Assembly (NCBI GenBank): GCA_937867175.1
Contig: CALMKG010000310.1
Span: forward strand, 1-41,676
DNA: 41,676 nt
Origin: an uncultured Propionibacterium sp.
GTDB lineage: Bacteria > Actinomycetota > Actinomycetes > Propionibacteriales > Propionibacteriaceae
Reading direction: 5' to 3'
Shown: positions 1 through 9,519 of the stretch, piece after piece
Position numbering within the stretch: the first letter of the stretch is position 1
How the letters are laid out: every line of letters begins with the position of its first letter
Position numbers and translations under genes: made by a program
The notes under the pieces: model-generated
Told to the model about the DNA's origin: nothing
The model's database searches: none
What the model saw: only the letters and a program-made list of their open reading frames with translations

Positions 1-1
1 C

Positions 2-343
2 ACGGACGCTGTCCTCAAACACGCCGAATCCGTCGGCGAGGGCTGCTCGGTCCACGGGCACCATCATGGCTACCTCGAGACCAAGGACGCCTACCTGTCG
101 CGCTTGCGTCGCATCGAGGGGCAGGTGCGGGGCATCGCCAGGATGGTCGAGGACGAGAAATACTGCATCGACATCCTGACCCAGATCTCGGCTGCCACCA
201 GCGCGTTGCAGTCGGTTGCCCTTGGTCTGCTGGACGAACACCTGAGTTCCTGCGTCCTGGACGCGGCCCGGCAAGGTGACGCCCAGGGCCGGGCGAAGCT
301 CGATGAGGCCAGCAAGGCCATCGCCCGGCTGGTTCGCTCCTGA
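2..343 (+). CDS. csoR: CsoR-family metal-sensing repressor (5' end outside the window)
   Basis: This is the C-terminal part of a CsoR/RcnR-type repressor, a small all-helical DNA-binding protein that releases its promoter when it binds Cu(I). The frame is open to the left edge with no ATG, GTG or TTG between base 2 and the family motif, so the start lies upstream. The diagnostic stretch RRIEGQVRGIARM is followed by YCIDILTQISA and then LLDEHLSSCV. These supply the Cys, His and Cys that form the Cu(I) site in CsoR proteins. A Gly/His-rich segment (HGHHHG) precedes the core, as in many actinobacterial members. The gene lies directly upstream of copZ and copA in the same direction, which supports copper as the signal. 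Nickel- or cobalt-sensing relatives differ in metal ligands, so copper is the best reading. Confidence 0.9.
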   Translation, partial: TDAVLKHAESVGEGCSVHGHHHGYLETKDAYLSRLRRIEGQVRGIARMVEDEKYCIDILTQISAATSALQSVALGLLDEHLSSCVLDAARQGDAQGRAKLDEASKAIARLVRS

Positions 344-415
344 AGCATCGGCCGTCCGCCACCGACCGGGGCCGCCGTGTCCCGTCAAACCCACAACCAC
401 TCGAAGGGAACCATC

Positions 416-622
416 ATGATCACCAACTACAACGTCACCGGCATGACCTGTGGACATTGCGTCGCCGCGGTCACCGAAGAGGTCTCGGCGATCCCCGGCG
501 TCAGCGAGGTTAAGGTCGAGCTTGCCGGCCCGATGCAGGTCGAAAGCACGGCTGAGGTCGACTTCGCCGCCGTGGTGGCTGCGGTCAAGGAGGCCGGCGA
601 CTACGAGGTGGCGCTGGCCTGA
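416..622 (+). CDS. copZ: Copper chaperone CopZ (single HMA domain)
   Basis: This 68-residue protein is a single heavy-metal-associated domain that should carry Cu(I) in the cytoplasm and deliver it to the CopA ATPase. The metal loop GMTCGHC places the two ligand cysteines at residues 12 and 15, with the usual babbab pattern ending in EAGDYEV. The ATG at 416 is preferred over an in-frame GTG at 377. A Shine-Dalgarno-like GAAGGGAA (403-410) ends five bases before it, and the extra N-terminal residues would be outside the family. The stop codon shares its last base with the copA start (TGATG), so the two are probably translationally coupled. The 72 bases between csoR and copZ show no clear promoter or operator. 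Confidence 0.95.
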   Translation: MITNYNVTGMTCGHCVAAVTEEVSAIPGVSEVKVELAGPMQVESTAEVDFAAVVAAVKEAGDYEVALA

Positions 623-2895
623 TGAGCACCGGGGGTCAGGGCGAGTCCACCGCGGCACTGCGCACACAAGTCGGCAACCAGGTCATCGAACTGGACGTGC
701 AGGGCATGACCTGCGCGTCCTGTGCGGCACGCATCGAGAAGAAGCTGAACAAGCTCGACGGCGTGCAGGCCAGCGTCAACTACGCCACCGAGAAGGCCCA
801 CGTGGTCGTCCCGGCGCAGTTGGGTGCCGATGACCTCATCTTGACCGTGCAGGCCGCGGGCTACGATGCCGCTCTGCCCACTCCCGAGGCGCCGCCCCGC
901 GACCGGGCCGCCGAGATCAAGCGCCGCCTGCTCGTCAGCGCCGTCCTGGCGATCCCGGTGATCGCGATGGCGATGGTCCCACCGCTGCAGTTCCCGGGCT
1001 GGCAGTGGGTCAGCCTGCTGCTGGCCACCCCGGTGGTCACCTGGGCGGCCTGGCCGTTCCACAGATCGGCCTTGGTGAACCTGCGCCACGGCGCGTCCAC
1101 CATGGACACCCTGATCAGCCTCGGTACCTCGGCGGCCTACCTGTGGTCGGTCATCGCGCTGGTCTTCGGGTCGGCCGGCGAGATCGGCATGACCCACCAG
1201 TGGTCGTTCTCGCTGGAACGCGATCACCATCTCAGCGCCATCTACTTCGAGGCCGCCGTCGGCATCATCACCTTCATCCTGCTCGGCCGCTACATCGAGG
1301 CACGCTCCCGGCAGGACGCCAGCTCGGCACTGCGCGCGCTGGCCGAGGTGGGGGCCAAGTCCGTCACCAGGCTGCGGGACGGCGTCGAGGTGACGGTGCC
1401 GATCGACAAGCTCGCGGTGGGCGACGAGTTCGTCGTCCGCCCCGGCGAGAAGGTCGCCACCGACGGCGAGGTCGTCTCCGGCGACTCGGCGGTCGACAAC
1501 TCGGTGATCACCGGCGAGGCCCTGCCGGTCGAGGTGCGGGCGGGTTCCACGGTGGTCGGCGCCTCGGTGAACACCACGGGACGCCTGGTGGTGCGCGCGA
1601 CCGCGGTGGGCGCCGACACCCAGCTTGCCCAGATCGCCCGGCTGGTGGAACTCGCCCAGACCGGCAAGTCCCGCTCGCAAGCGCTCGCCGACAAGATCTC
1701 CGGGGTCTTCGTACCCACCGTGATCACGATCGCGCTGGTCACCGGGATCGGCTGGCTGCTCGCCGGGCAAGGGGCTACCTTCGCGGTCACCGCTGCCGTA
1801 TCGGTGCTGATCATCAGCTGCCCGTGCGCGCTCGGCCTGGCCACCCCGACGGCGCTGCTCGCCGGCTCACTGCGCGGTTCGCAGCTCGGCATCCTGATCA
1901 GGGGGCCGGAGGCCCTCGAAGAGGCCCACCGCATCGACACCATCGCGATGGACAAGACCGGCACCATCACGGCCGGGCAGATGAGCCTCGACTCGGTCGT
2001 CCCGACCAAGGGTGGCGATGAGGCCGAACTGCTGGCCGTGGCTGCGACGCTGGAGTCCGCGTCCGAGCACCCGATCGCCCGTGCCGTCGTTGCAGCCCAC
2101 AACGGACCTCTGGGTGAGCTGACAGGCTTCGCCAACGTGCCTGGACGCGGCGTCCGCGCGCTGGTCGACCGACGCCCGGCCGCCGCCGGCAACGCGGCAC
2201 TGATGGCCGACCTGGGGCTGGCAGTGCCAGGGGAACTGATCGCGGCAGCCGACGAGGCGGCCCGGCGGGGGGCCAGCGTGCTGCTGGTCGCCCTGGACGA
2301 CCGGATCGTCGGGCTGCTGACCGTCGCCGACCGGATCGCCCCGAACGCGGCCGCCGCCGTCACGCGCCTGCGGGAACTCGGGCTGCGCACCGTGATGGTG
2401 ACCGGTGACAACCAGGCCGCCGCCGAGTACGTGGCCGCGCAGGTCGGCATCGACGAGGTACGTGCCGAGGTGCTGCCGTCCGACAAGTTCGCTGTGGTGA
2501 CCCAGCTCCAGGCCGATGGCACGCACCACGTCGCGATGATCGGTGACGGCGTGAACGACGCTGCTGCGCTCAGCCAGGCCGACCTCGGCATCGCGATGGG
2601 GTCCGGCACGGACGCGGCGATCGCAGCGTCCGACCTGACGCTGATGCGCCACGACCTGATGCTGGCCGCGGATGCGGTGCAGCTGTCCCGGCGCACCCTG
2701 AACACCATCCGCGGCAACCTGTTCTGGGCGTTCATCTACAACGTGGCTGCTATCCCGATCGCCGCGTCCGGCTACCTGAACCCGATGTTCGCCGGTGCGG
2801 CCATGGCGTTCAGTTCGGTCTTCGTGGTCACCAACAGCCTGCGACTGCGCGGCTTCCGCCCAACCAGCTCGGTAAACGAAGTCGCGAGCAGCTGA
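622..2895 (+). CDS. copA: Copper-exporting P1B-type ATPase CopA
   Basis: This 757-residue inner-membrane pump exports Cu(I) at the cost of ATP. One N-terminal HMA domain carries GMTCASC (Cys31 and Cys34). The membrane region holds the metal-selectivity motif CPC at residues 400-402 in the sixth helix, typical of Cu(I)/Ag(I) pumps. The actuator motif TGEALP, the phosphorylation motif DKTGT (Asp444), the SEHP nucleotide-binding motif and the hinge GDGVND are all present and in order. Length and architecture match single-HMA bacterial CopA. It overlaps copZ by one base. It ends five bases before the convergent stop of the DHODH-like gene, leaving no room for a classic terminator between them. 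Regulation by the upstream CsoR is likely. Confidence 0.96.
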   Translation: MSTGGQGESTAALRTQVGNQVIELDVQGMTCASCAARIEKKLNKLDGVQASVNYATEKAHVVVPAQLGADDLILTVQAAGYDAALPTPEAPPRDRAAEIKRRLLVSAVLAIPVIAMAMVPPLQFPGWQWVSLLLATPVVTWAAWPFHRSALVNLRHGASTMDTLISLGTSAAYLWSVIALVFGSAGEIGMTHQWSFSLERDHHLSAIYFEAAVGIITFILLGRYIEARSRQDASSALRALAEVGAKSVTRLRDGVEVTVPIDKLAVGDEFVVRPGEKVATDGEVVSGDSAVDNSVITGEALPVEVRAGSTVVGASVNTTGRLVVRATAVGADTQLAQIARLVELAQTGKSRSQALADKISGVFVPTVITIALVTGIGWLLAGQGATFAVTAAVSVLIISCPCALGLATPTALLAGSLRGSQLGILIRGPEALEEAHRIDTIAMDKTGTITAGQMSLDSVVPTKGGDEAELLAVAATLESASEHPIARAVVAAHNGPLGELTGFANVPGRGVRALVDRRPAAAGNAALMADLGLAVPGELIAAADEAARRGASVLLVALDDRIVGLLTVADRIAPNAAAAVTRLRELGLRTVMVTGDNQAAAEYVAAQVGIDEVRAEVLPSDKFAVVTQLQADGTHHVAMIGDGVNDAAALSQADLGIAMGSGTDAAIAASDLTLMRHDLMLAADAVQLSRRTLNTIRGNLFWAFIYNVAAIPIAASGYLNPMFAGAAMAFSSVFVVTNSLRLRGFRPTSSVNEVASS

Positions 2896-2900
2896 ACGGG

Positions 2901-4046
2901 CTACCGGGCGTAGATCTTCTTGGCGCGCTCCAGCCCCGAGATGTAGCCCGAGCGGGCGTACTGGGTGGCATCCGCATTCGACGGGACGGCGAGCAAGCCG
3001 CGCGCCCGGCTGAGATCCAGCTGTCGACGGGTGAGCCAGGACTGCACGCCGTCCACCAACTGACCGGCGTAGTCGGAGCCGTGCCGCACCAGGGCGGCCG
3101 TGGTCATCACCACGTCGGCGCCCGCCAACAGGTACTTGACCACGTCCTCCACGGTCTCGACGCCGGTGGTTGCGGCGAGCGAGGCATTGACCCGGCCGTA
3201 CAGCGCCGAGATCCAGCTGCGGGGCAGCTTCGCCTCTTCCTGGGTGCTCAGACCGAAGCCGGGCAGGACCGCCATCTGGTCCAAGTCGATGTCGGGCTGC
3301 AGGTAGCGGTTGAACAGCACCAATCCATCCGCGCCCGCCGCGTCCAAGGCCTGCGCCATCTTGCCGAAACTGGAAAGGTAGGGGCTCAGCTTCATCGCAA
3401 CCGGGACGCCGACCCGCGACTTCACCTCGTCGAGAATGTCCAGGTAGCGCTGCTCCACCTCACGGGCCGCCGTGGTGATGTCGCCCGGCACGTAGTAGAC
3501 ATTGAGCTCGATGGCCGCGGCGCCGGCGTCCTGCATACGCCGGGCGTTCTGCGTCCACTCGCCGGTGGTCGAGCCGTTAAGGCTGGCGATCAGCGGCACA
3601 TCGATGACCGGGGCCGCCTTCTCGATCAGCTCCAGGTACGTCCTTGTCAGGCCGGAGTCGTTGCTCGGCGCGGTGGGGAAGTAGCTGAGCGCTTCAGCGA
3701 AGCTCTCGGTGCCCTGCTCGGCCAACGCAGTCTCCCGCGCCGCCTCGTGGCGGATCTGCTCCTCGAACAGCGAGTACATGACGACCGCACCCACACCGCC
3801 GGCGGCCAGCGACTTGATGCCGTCCACCGTCTGGCTCAACGGGCCGGCCGAGGCGACCACCGGATTGCGCAGCCACAGGCCCATGTACCGCGTCCGCAGG
3901 TCGACGGGCCGAGACTGGTTCCGCTCGGCCTCGACGACCTGCGATCCGTTGGGCGCCAGCTGATCGGTTGCGCTGCTGCCCATCGCGGTCTTCTGCCGAT
4001 GCGACTCGGCCGCTGCCCGCAGGGCTTCAGGATCGAACTTCGACAT
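2901..4046 (-). CDS. DHODH-like FMN flavoprotein in the PFOR operon
   Basis: This 381-residue TIM-barrel protein resembles dihydroorotate dehydrogenase (COG0167) but is probably not one. After a polar N-terminal tail of about 50 residues, the barrel begins at LRNPVVASAGPLSQT. The conserved lysine motif MKLSPYLS and the phosphate-binding end TTGVETVEDVVKYLLAGADVV suggest that FMN is bound. The catalytic loop, NxSCPN or similar in true DHODHs, reads LNVYYVP here, and the protein contains no cysteine. It therefore lacks the usual Cys or Ser base and any Fe-S ligands. It is the third gene of the PFOR operon, and its ATG shares a base with the nifJ stop (TGATG). An in-frame GTG lies one codon upstream. 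It may take electrons from the PFOR complex; its substrate is unknown. Confidence 0.85.
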   Translation of the reverse strand: MSKFDPEALRAAAESHRQKTAMGSSATDQLAPNGSQVVEAERNQSRPVDLRTRYMGLWLRNPVVASAGPLSQTVDGIKSLAAGGVGAVVMYSLFEEQIRHEAARETALAEQGTESFAEALSYFPTAPSNDSGLTRTYLELIEKAAPVIDVPLIASLNGSTTGEWTQNARRMQDAGAAAIELNVYYVPGDITTAAREVEQRYLDILDEVKSRVGVPVAMKLSPYLSSFGKMAQALDAAGADGLVLFNRYLQPDIDLDQMAVLPGFGLSTQEEAKLPRSWISALYGRVNASLAATTGVETVEDVVKYLLAGADVVMTTAALVRHGSDYAGQLVDGVQSWLTRRQLDLSRARGLLAVPSNADATQYARSGYISGLERAKKIYAR

Positions 4047-7000
4047 CACCGGGTCTCCTTCCGGGCATCGGGGCTGAACATCTCGGCGGGACGGCCAGCC
4101 ATCATCTCGTACTCCTGGTAGCGGCGCAGTACGTGCTCCTGGCCGAGGTCGAGGAGCCGACGCGCCTCATCGGGGTCGGACTGCATCAGCATCTTGAAGC
4201 GCAACTCGTTCTTGCGGTAGTCGTTCAGCGAGATCCGCGGACGCGGCGAGTCGAGCAGGAACGGGTTGCGGCCCTCGTTGCGTAGCACCGGGTTGAACCG
4301 GATCAGCGGCCAGTGACCCGAGGCCACCGCCTTGTACTGCTGCTCCAGGCCCTTGCGCATGTCGATGCCGTGGCTGATGCAGTGGCTGTAGGCGATGATC
4401 AGGCTCGGGCCGTCGTAGGCCTCAGCCTCGCGGAACGCCTTGAGCGTCTGCTGCGGATCGGCGCCCATCGCGACCCGGGCCACGTAGACGTGGCCATAGG
4501 CCACCGCCTGCATCGCCAGGTCTTTCTTGTTGGTCGTCTTGCCCGCCGTGGCGAACTTCGCCACCGCGCCCAAAGGTGTCGACTTGGACGACTGCCCGCC
4601 GGTGTTCGAGTAGACCTCGGTGTCCATCACCAAGATGTTCACGTTGCGTCCGGACGCCAGCACGTGGTCGAGACCGGCCGAGCCGATGTCGTAGGCCCAG
4701 CCGTCGCCGCCGATGATCCACACCGACCTGCGCAGCAGGTGGTCGGCCACCGACCTCAGGTCGTCGACGAGCGGACCGGCGAGCTCGTCGAGACGCTCAT
4801 GCAGTCGCTGGATGTGCCGGTATTGGATCCGCAGCTCGTGCATGGTCTCTTGCGGCCCGTACAGCAGGCCGTCGACCAGTTCGTCATCAGCGATCTCACC
4901 GCGCAGTTCCGCCAGCCGCCTGCGGGCCAGTTCAGTGTGCAGGTCGGCGGCCAGCCGCATGCCCAGGCCGAACTCGGCGTTGTCCTCGAACAGTGAGTTC
5001 GACCAGGCCGGGCCGCGTCCCTCGTCGTTCTTGGCCCACGGGGTGGTGGGCAGGTTGCCGCCATAGATGGACGAGCAGCCGGTGGCGTTGGCCACCTGCA
5101 GCCGGTCACCGAAGAGCTGGGTGAGCAGCTTCAGATAAGGCGTCTCGCCGCAGCCCGAGCAGGCGCCCGAGAACTCGAACAGTGGGGTGAGGAACTGCAC
5201 GCCACGCACCGAGCCGAAGTTGACCCGGCTGCGTCGTGGCCGCGGCAGCGTCTCGAAGAACTTGACGTTCGCCCGCTGCTTGGTCCGATCCAGCACCGGC
5301 GCCAGGTTGATCGCCTTGCGTTGCGGCTGACCGATCGGCGAGACCGGGCAGGCCTCGACGCACAGCCCGCAGCCGGTGCAGTCCTCGGCGTAGATCTGCA
5401 GGGTGTAGCGGGTATGCGGCAGGCCGGCCGCGTCGAGAGGGGCCGATTCGAAGCTGGACGGGGCGTCGGCCAAGTGTTGCGGCTCGTAGTACTTGGCCCG
5501 GATCACCGCGTGCGGGCAGACGAACGAGCAGTTGCCGCACTGGATGCAGGTCTCGGGATCCCAGACGGCGATGATGTCGGAGATGTTCCGCTTCTCGTAC
5601 TGGGTGGTGCCGCTCGGATACGAACCATCCACCGGAAGCTTGCTGACCGGCAGATCGTCCCCCCGATCGACCAGCATCGCGGCGGTGACCTCGCGCACGA
5701 AGTCGGGCGCGTCCTGCGGCACCGCGGCGAGATAGCCGTGGTGGCTGGTGATGTGGTCGGGAACCTCGATCTTGTGCAACTGCGCAACCGCGCTGTCGAC
5801 GGCCACATGGTTCTTGCGGACGATCTCCATCGACTTGCGGGCGTAGGTCTTGGTGATCGATTCCTTGATCTTGTCGATCGCCAGATCACGAGGCAGGACG
5901 CCTGAGATCGCGAAGTAGCAGGTCTGCAGCACCGTGTTGGTGCGCCCACCCAGACCGGCCAGCCGGGCCACCTCATTGGCGTTGATCGCGTAGACGTCGA
6001 TGCCCAAGTCGATGATGCGTTGCTGCATCGGTGCGGGCAGCCGGTCCCAGATCTCGTCGGCCGGGAACGGCGCGTTCAACAGCAGCGTGGTGCCGTCGAC
6101 CCGTTCACCGTCAGGGCTGAAAATCGCCGGACGCGCGAACTCCAGCACGTCGATCCGTTCCAGGATCGACCAGTGGTGGCAGCCGATGAAGCCGGCCTTG
6201 TTGACCAGGTAGGGTGCCTTGATCGGGTCGGGGCCGAAGCGCAGGTGACTGGTGGTGCGGGAACCGGACTTCTTCGAGTCGTAGACGAAGTAGCCCTGAG
6301 CGTAGGTGTCGGCGTCCGAACCGAGGATCTTGATGGTGTTCTTGTTCGCGCCGACGGTGCCGTCGGAGCCCATGCCGTAGAAGACCGCACGCTTGGTGAG
6401 CGGGTCTTCCAGGTCGATAGTCGGGTCGTAGTCGAGTGACAGCAGCGTGACGTCGTCCTTGATGCCGACCGTGAAGCGGGGACGCGGGGCGTCCTTGGCC
6501 AGCTCGGTGAAGACCGCCTCGGCCATCGCGGGGGTGAAGTCTTTGCTCGACAGACCGTACCGGCCGCCGATGACGCGGGGCAGGATGGCCCGCTCACCCA
6601 AGCTGACCGCCTCGGCCAAGGCGGCCGTGACGTCCAGGAAGAGCGGCTCGCCGCCCGAACCGGGCTCCTTGGTGCGGTCGAGCACCGCGATCTTGGTGAC
6701 CGATGCCGGGATGGCGGCCAGCACAGCGTCGGTCGGGAAGGGGCGGTAGAGCCGGATGACCAGCATGCCGACCTTCTCGCCCTTGGTGCGCAGGTGCTGG
6801 AGCGCCTGCTCGACCACTTCGGCCCCGGAACCCATCACGACGACCAAGCGCTCGGCCTGGGGATCACCGATGTATTCGACCAGGTGGTACTGGCGTCCGG
6901 TGAGGGCAGCGAACTTGTCCATCTGTTCCTGCACAATGCCGGGAACCGCCAGATAGAACGGGTTGGCCGACTCGCGTCCCTGGAAGTAGACGTCGGGGTT

Positions 7001-7759
7001 CTGCGCGGTGCCGCGGATGAACGGGTGCGCGGGGCTGAGCGCCCGCTCGCGGTGCTGCAAGACCAGCCGCTCGGGTACCATGGCGCGCAACTGGGCGTCT
7101 TCCAGCATGTCGCAGGTGTTCAACTCGTGGCTGGTGCGGAAGCCGTCGAAGAAGTGCATGAACGGAACGCGGGAGTGCATGGTGGCGGCCTGGGCGATCA
7201 GGGCGTTGTCGTGGCACTCCTGCACCGAGTTGGACGCCAGCATCGCCCAACCGGTTTGGCGAGTGGCCATCACGTCCTGGTGGTCGCCGAAAATCGACAG
7301 GCCCTGCGCGGCCAGCGACCGAGCCGCCACGTGCATGACGGTGCTGGTCAGCTCACCGGCGATCTTGTACATGTTGGGGATCATCAGCAGCAGGCCCTGG
7401 GACGCGGTGAACGTCGTCGACAGGGCACCTGCCTGCAACGCGCCGTGCAGCGCGCCAGCCGCGCCACCCTCGGATTGCATCTCGATGACCGTCGGCACCT
7501 GCCCCCAGATATTGGGACGATCGACCGCCGCCCACTCGTCGGCGAGCTCTGCCATCGGTGAGCTCGGGGTGATCGGGTAGATCGAACACAGCTCGTTGAC
7601 ACGGAACGCGACGTCGGCGGCAGCGGTGTTCCCGTCGATGATGGAGCGTTCGCTCGGCTTGGCAGCGGGTTGGTCGCGGTCGAGGTTGGCCACCGGGTCT
7701 TCGGCACCCAGCATGTTCGGGTGGGGTGCCGGAATCTTCGCATCAGCAGTGGTAGTCAT
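4046..7759 (-). CDS. nifJ: Pyruvate:ferredoxin (flavodoxin) oxidoreductase, single chain
   Basis: This 1237-residue enzyme oxidises pyruvate and CoA to acetyl-CoA and CO2 while reducing ferredoxin or flavodoxin. All domains are fused. The pyruvate-binding domain carries YPITPSSPMAE near residue 60. The second transketolase-like domain follows, then a gamma domain (FYGMGSDGTVGANKN near 459). The 2x[4Fe-4S] domain has CIQCGNCSFVC near 737 and CTGCGLCVEACP near 792. The C-terminal TPP domain shows ACSGCGET near 865, CSSIYGGN near 895 and GGDGWAYDIG near 1017. It is slightly longer than typical PFORs because of an N-terminal extension of about 35 residues. The ATG at 7759 shares its first base with the upstream stop (TGATG). 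The enzyme is oxygen-sensitive in most bacteria, which fits an anaerobic lifestyle. Nothing suggests a break or frameshift. Confidence 0.96.
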   Translation of the reverse strand: MTTTADAKIPAPHPNMLGAEDPVANLDRDQPAAKPSERSIIDGNTAAADVAFRVNELCSIYPITPSSPMAELADEWAAVDRPNIWGQVPTVIEMQSEGGAAGALHGALQAGALSTTFTASQGLLLMIPNMYKIAGELTSTVMHVAARSLAAQGLSIFGDHQDVMATRQTGWAMLASNSVQECHDNALIAQAATMHSRVPFMHFFDGFRTSHELNTCDMLEDAQLRAMVPERLVLQHRERALSPAHPFIRGTAQNPDVYFQGRESANPFYLAVPGIVQEQMDKFAALTGRQYHLVEYIGDPQAERLVVVMGSGAEVVEQALQHLRTKGEKVGMLVIRLYRPFPTDAVLAAIPASVTKIAVLDRTKEPGSGGEPLFLDVTAALAEAVSLGERAILPRVIGGRYGLSSKDFTPAMAEAVFTELAKDAPRPRFTVGIKDDVTLLSLDYDPTIDLEDPLTKRAVFYGMGSDGTVGANKNTIKILGSDADTYAQGYFVYDSKKSGSRTTSHLRFGPDPIKAPYLVNKAGFIGCHHWSILERIDVLEFARPAIFSPDGERVDGTTLLLNAPFPADEIWDRLPAPMQQRIIDLGIDVYAINANEVARLAGLGGRTNTVLQTCYFAISGVLPRDLAIDKIKESITKTYARKSMEIVRKNHVAVDSAVAQLHKIEVPDHITSHHGYLAAVPQDAPDFVREVTAAMLVDRGDDLPVSKLPVDGSYPSGTTQYEKRNISDIIAVWDPETCIQCGNCSFVCPHAVIRAKYYEPQHLADAPSSFESAPLDAAGLPHTRYTLQIYAEDCTGCGLCVEACPVSPIGQPQRKAINLAPVLDRTKQRANVKFFETLPRPRRSRVNFGSVRGVQFLTPLFEFSGACSGCGETPYLKLLTQLFGDRLQVANATGCSSIYGGNLPTTPWAKNDEGRGPAWSNSLFEDNAEFGLGMRLAADLHTELARRRLAELRGEIADDELVDGLLYGPQETMHELRIQYRHIQRLHERLDELAGPLVDDLRSVADHLLRRSVWIIGGDGWAYDIGSAGLDHVLASGRNVNILVMDTEVYSNTGGQSSKSTPLGAVAKFATAGKTTNKKDLAMQAVAYGHVYVARVAMGADPQQTLKAFREAEAYDGPSLIIAYSHCISHGIDMRKGLEQQYKAVASGHWPLIRFNPVLRNEGRNPFLLDSPRPRISLNDYRKNELRFKMLMQSDPDEARRLLDLGQEHVLRRYQEYEMMAGRPAEMFSPDARKETR

Positions 7760-9387
7760 CACTTCTCCGCAATCATCTCGATGGCGTGCACGGGGCACTG
7801 GTCGTAACAGGTGGCGCATCCGGTGCACTTGGCGTAGTCGAAGCGGTAGCGATGGCCCTTGCCGAGCTTGATGATGGCGTCCTCGGGGCAGGCGCCATAG
7901 CAGCCGTCGCATTCGAAGCAGTTGCCGCAGCTCAGGCAGCGCCGGGCCTCGAACTCGGCCTCTTCGCTGGTCAGGCCTTTGACGACCTCGTCGAAGTCTT
8001 GGACGCGTTCACTGGCTGACAGTTCCGACTGGATGGAGCGGGGATGGTCACCGAAGTACCACAGGTTCAGATCGTCGAAGCCCACGATCGGGTGCTTGAT
8101 CTTCGGCGACTCCTGCCGGCGGTTCAGCCAGGCATCGATCTTTTTGGCGGCCTTCTTGCCGTGCCCGACGCCGATCGTCACCGTGCGCTCCGACGGCACC
8201 GCGTCGCCGCCGGCGAAGATGCCGGGCACGTCGGTCATCAAGCTGGCCGGGTCGACCTGCACGACATCGTCGGTGAACCGCAGCCCGGGGATGTTGCGCA
8301 GGAAGCCGGTGTCGGCCATCTGGCCGACGGCCATGATCACGGTGTCGGCAGGCAGCTTCTCGAACTTGCCGGTGCCGCGCGGCTTGCCCCACTCGTCGAG
8401 TTCCATGACCTCGACCTCGATCTCTTCGGAGACCTCGCTGATGGTGCGCAGCCAGTGGACCTTCACGCCCTCCTGCTCGGCGTCGGCGAGTTCTTCGGCG
8501 TGGGCTGGCATCTGTTCCTGGGTGCGACGGTAGATGATGACGGCCTCCTCGGCCCCCATCCGGATCGCCGACCGCGCGGCGTCCATGGCGGTGTTGCCGC
8601 CGCCGTAGACGGCCACCCGGCGACCGATCTTCGGCTTCTCGCCGGACGCGACGTCGCGCAGGAAGTCGACCGCGTCGACCATCTTGCCGGCGTCCATGCT
8701 GGGGATCTCGACCCGCTTCGACAGGTGCGCGCCGATCGCGATGAAGACGGCGTCGAACCGGCCGGCACGCTGCTCTTCGAGCAGGTCGTGCACCGGGTGG
8801 TTGAGCACGATCTTGACACCGAGGTCTGAGATGCGTTTGATCTCGGCGTCCACCACGTCGCGGGGCAGCCGGTACTCCGGGATGCCGTAGCGCATCATGC
8901 CGCCGGGCAACTCGCCGGCATCGTGGATCTCGACCTCATGGCCGACGCGGGCCAGGTGGTAGGCGGCCGACAGGCCTGACGGCCCGGCGCCGATGACCAG
9001 CACCCGGTAGCCGGTGTTGTTGCGTGGGGGATTGAAGCGCCAGCCGTTCTCGATGGCGAGGTCGCCCAGGTAACGCTCGACCGAGTGGATCGAGACGGCG
9101 CCGTCCAGTTCGACGCGGTTGCAGGCGGTCTCGCAGGGGTGGTAGCAGACACGGCCATGGATCGCCGGGAACGGGTTGTCGCGAACCAGCTGACGCCACG
9201 CGGCCTCGGCCTGGTTCTCTTTGATCAGGCGAAGCCATTCCTGGATGTTCTCACCGGCGGGGCAGGCGTTGTTGCACGGCGGGAGCAGGTCGACGTAGAT
9301 CGGCATCCGGGTCCGAACCGGTCCAACCCGGCCGGCGCCCTCCGCCAAGTCAGGCAGTTGGGTGATGTCAGGACGTCCATCAAACAT
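7759..9387 (-). CDS. GltD-like FAD/NAD(P) oxidoreductase with C-terminal 2[4Fe-4S] ferredoxin domain
   Basis: This 542-residue protein belongs to the glutamate synthase small-subunit/PreT family of NAD(P)-linked flavoproteins. Its N-terminal Fe-S region has CNNACPAG (Cys38, Cys42) and CYHPCETAC. The FAD-binding Rossmann motif VIGAGPSGLSAAYHLA follows near residue 130, and the NAD(P)-binding motif VYGGGNTAMDAA near 260. A ferredoxin-like tail carries CLSCGNCFECDGCYGACP (near 481) and CTGCATCYDQCP (near 521). No large glutamate synthase subunit is nearby. Instead the gene leads the PFOR operon and is coupled to nifJ by a TGATG overlap. It is therefore likely to move electrons between reduced ferredoxin or PFOR and NAD(P). 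A dihydropyrimidine-dehydrogenase-like role together with the DHODH-like protein is an alternative. The direction of electron flow cannot be read from the sequence. Confidence 0.9.
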   Translation of the reverse strand: MFDGRPDITQLPDLAEGAGRVGPVRTRMPIYVDLLPPCNNACPAGENIQEWLRLIKENQAEAAWRQLVRDNPFPAIHGRVCYHPCETACNRVELDGAVSIHSVERYLGDLAIENGWRFNPPRNNTGYRVLVIGAGPSGLSAAYHLARVGHEVEIHDAGELPGGMMRYGIPEYRLPRDVVDAEIKRISDLGVKIVLNHPVHDLLEEQRAGRFDAVFIAIGAHLSKRVEIPSMDAGKMVDAVDFLRDVASGEKPKIGRRVAVYGGGNTAMDAARSAIRMGAEEAVIIYRRTQEQMPAHAEELADAEQEGVKVHWLRTISEVSEEIEVEVMELDEWGKPRGTGKFEKLPADTVIMAVGQMADTGFLRNIPGLRFTDDVVQVDPASLMTDVPGIFAGGDAVPSERTVTIGVGHGKKAAKKIDAWLNRRQESPKIKHPIVGFDDLNLWYFGDHPRSIQSELSASERVQDFDEVVKGLTSEEAEFEARRCLSCGNCFECDGCYGACPEDAIIKLGKGHRYRFDYAKCTGCATCYDQCPVHAIEMIAEK

Positions 9388-9464
9388 GGGAAAGCCGTTT
9401 CCTAACTGGCTGGCCGACAGGCAGACGTCCGATTCCGAGCGTGCGCCTGGTTGGCAACCTCATT

Positions 9465-9504
9465 GTGACCGTGTACCTCTGCGAGGCGACTCTTGCACGG
9501 TCAC
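9465..9504. promoter_or_regulatory. 40-bp inverted repeat upstream of the PFOR operon
   Basis: GTGACCGTG (9465-9473) is repeated exactly as its reverse complement CACGGTCAC (9496-9504), with 22 bases between the arms. A smaller hairpin, CCTC-tgc-GAGG, is nested at 9476-9486. The element lies 78 bases before the operon start and 16 bases after the stop of the thiamine-binding protein gene, both on the minus strand. It could be an operator or looped binding site for the PFOR operon, or a terminator hairpin for the preceding gene. No run of T follows it, and no convincing -35/-10 pair is visible beside it. Confidence 0.5.
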
Positions 9505-9519
9505 TCTACTGCGCTGCGA

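Noticed and set aside
601-1770. Long open frames antisense to copA and many other genes
   Set aside because: They have the Arg/Gly/His-rich or low-complexity composition of GC-rich shadow frames and match no family, while the sense frames carry complete motifs.
9388-9519. TPP riboswitch near the thiamine-binding protein and TPP-dependent PFOR
   Set aside because: No CTGAGA-type thi-box core was found in the gap on either strand.
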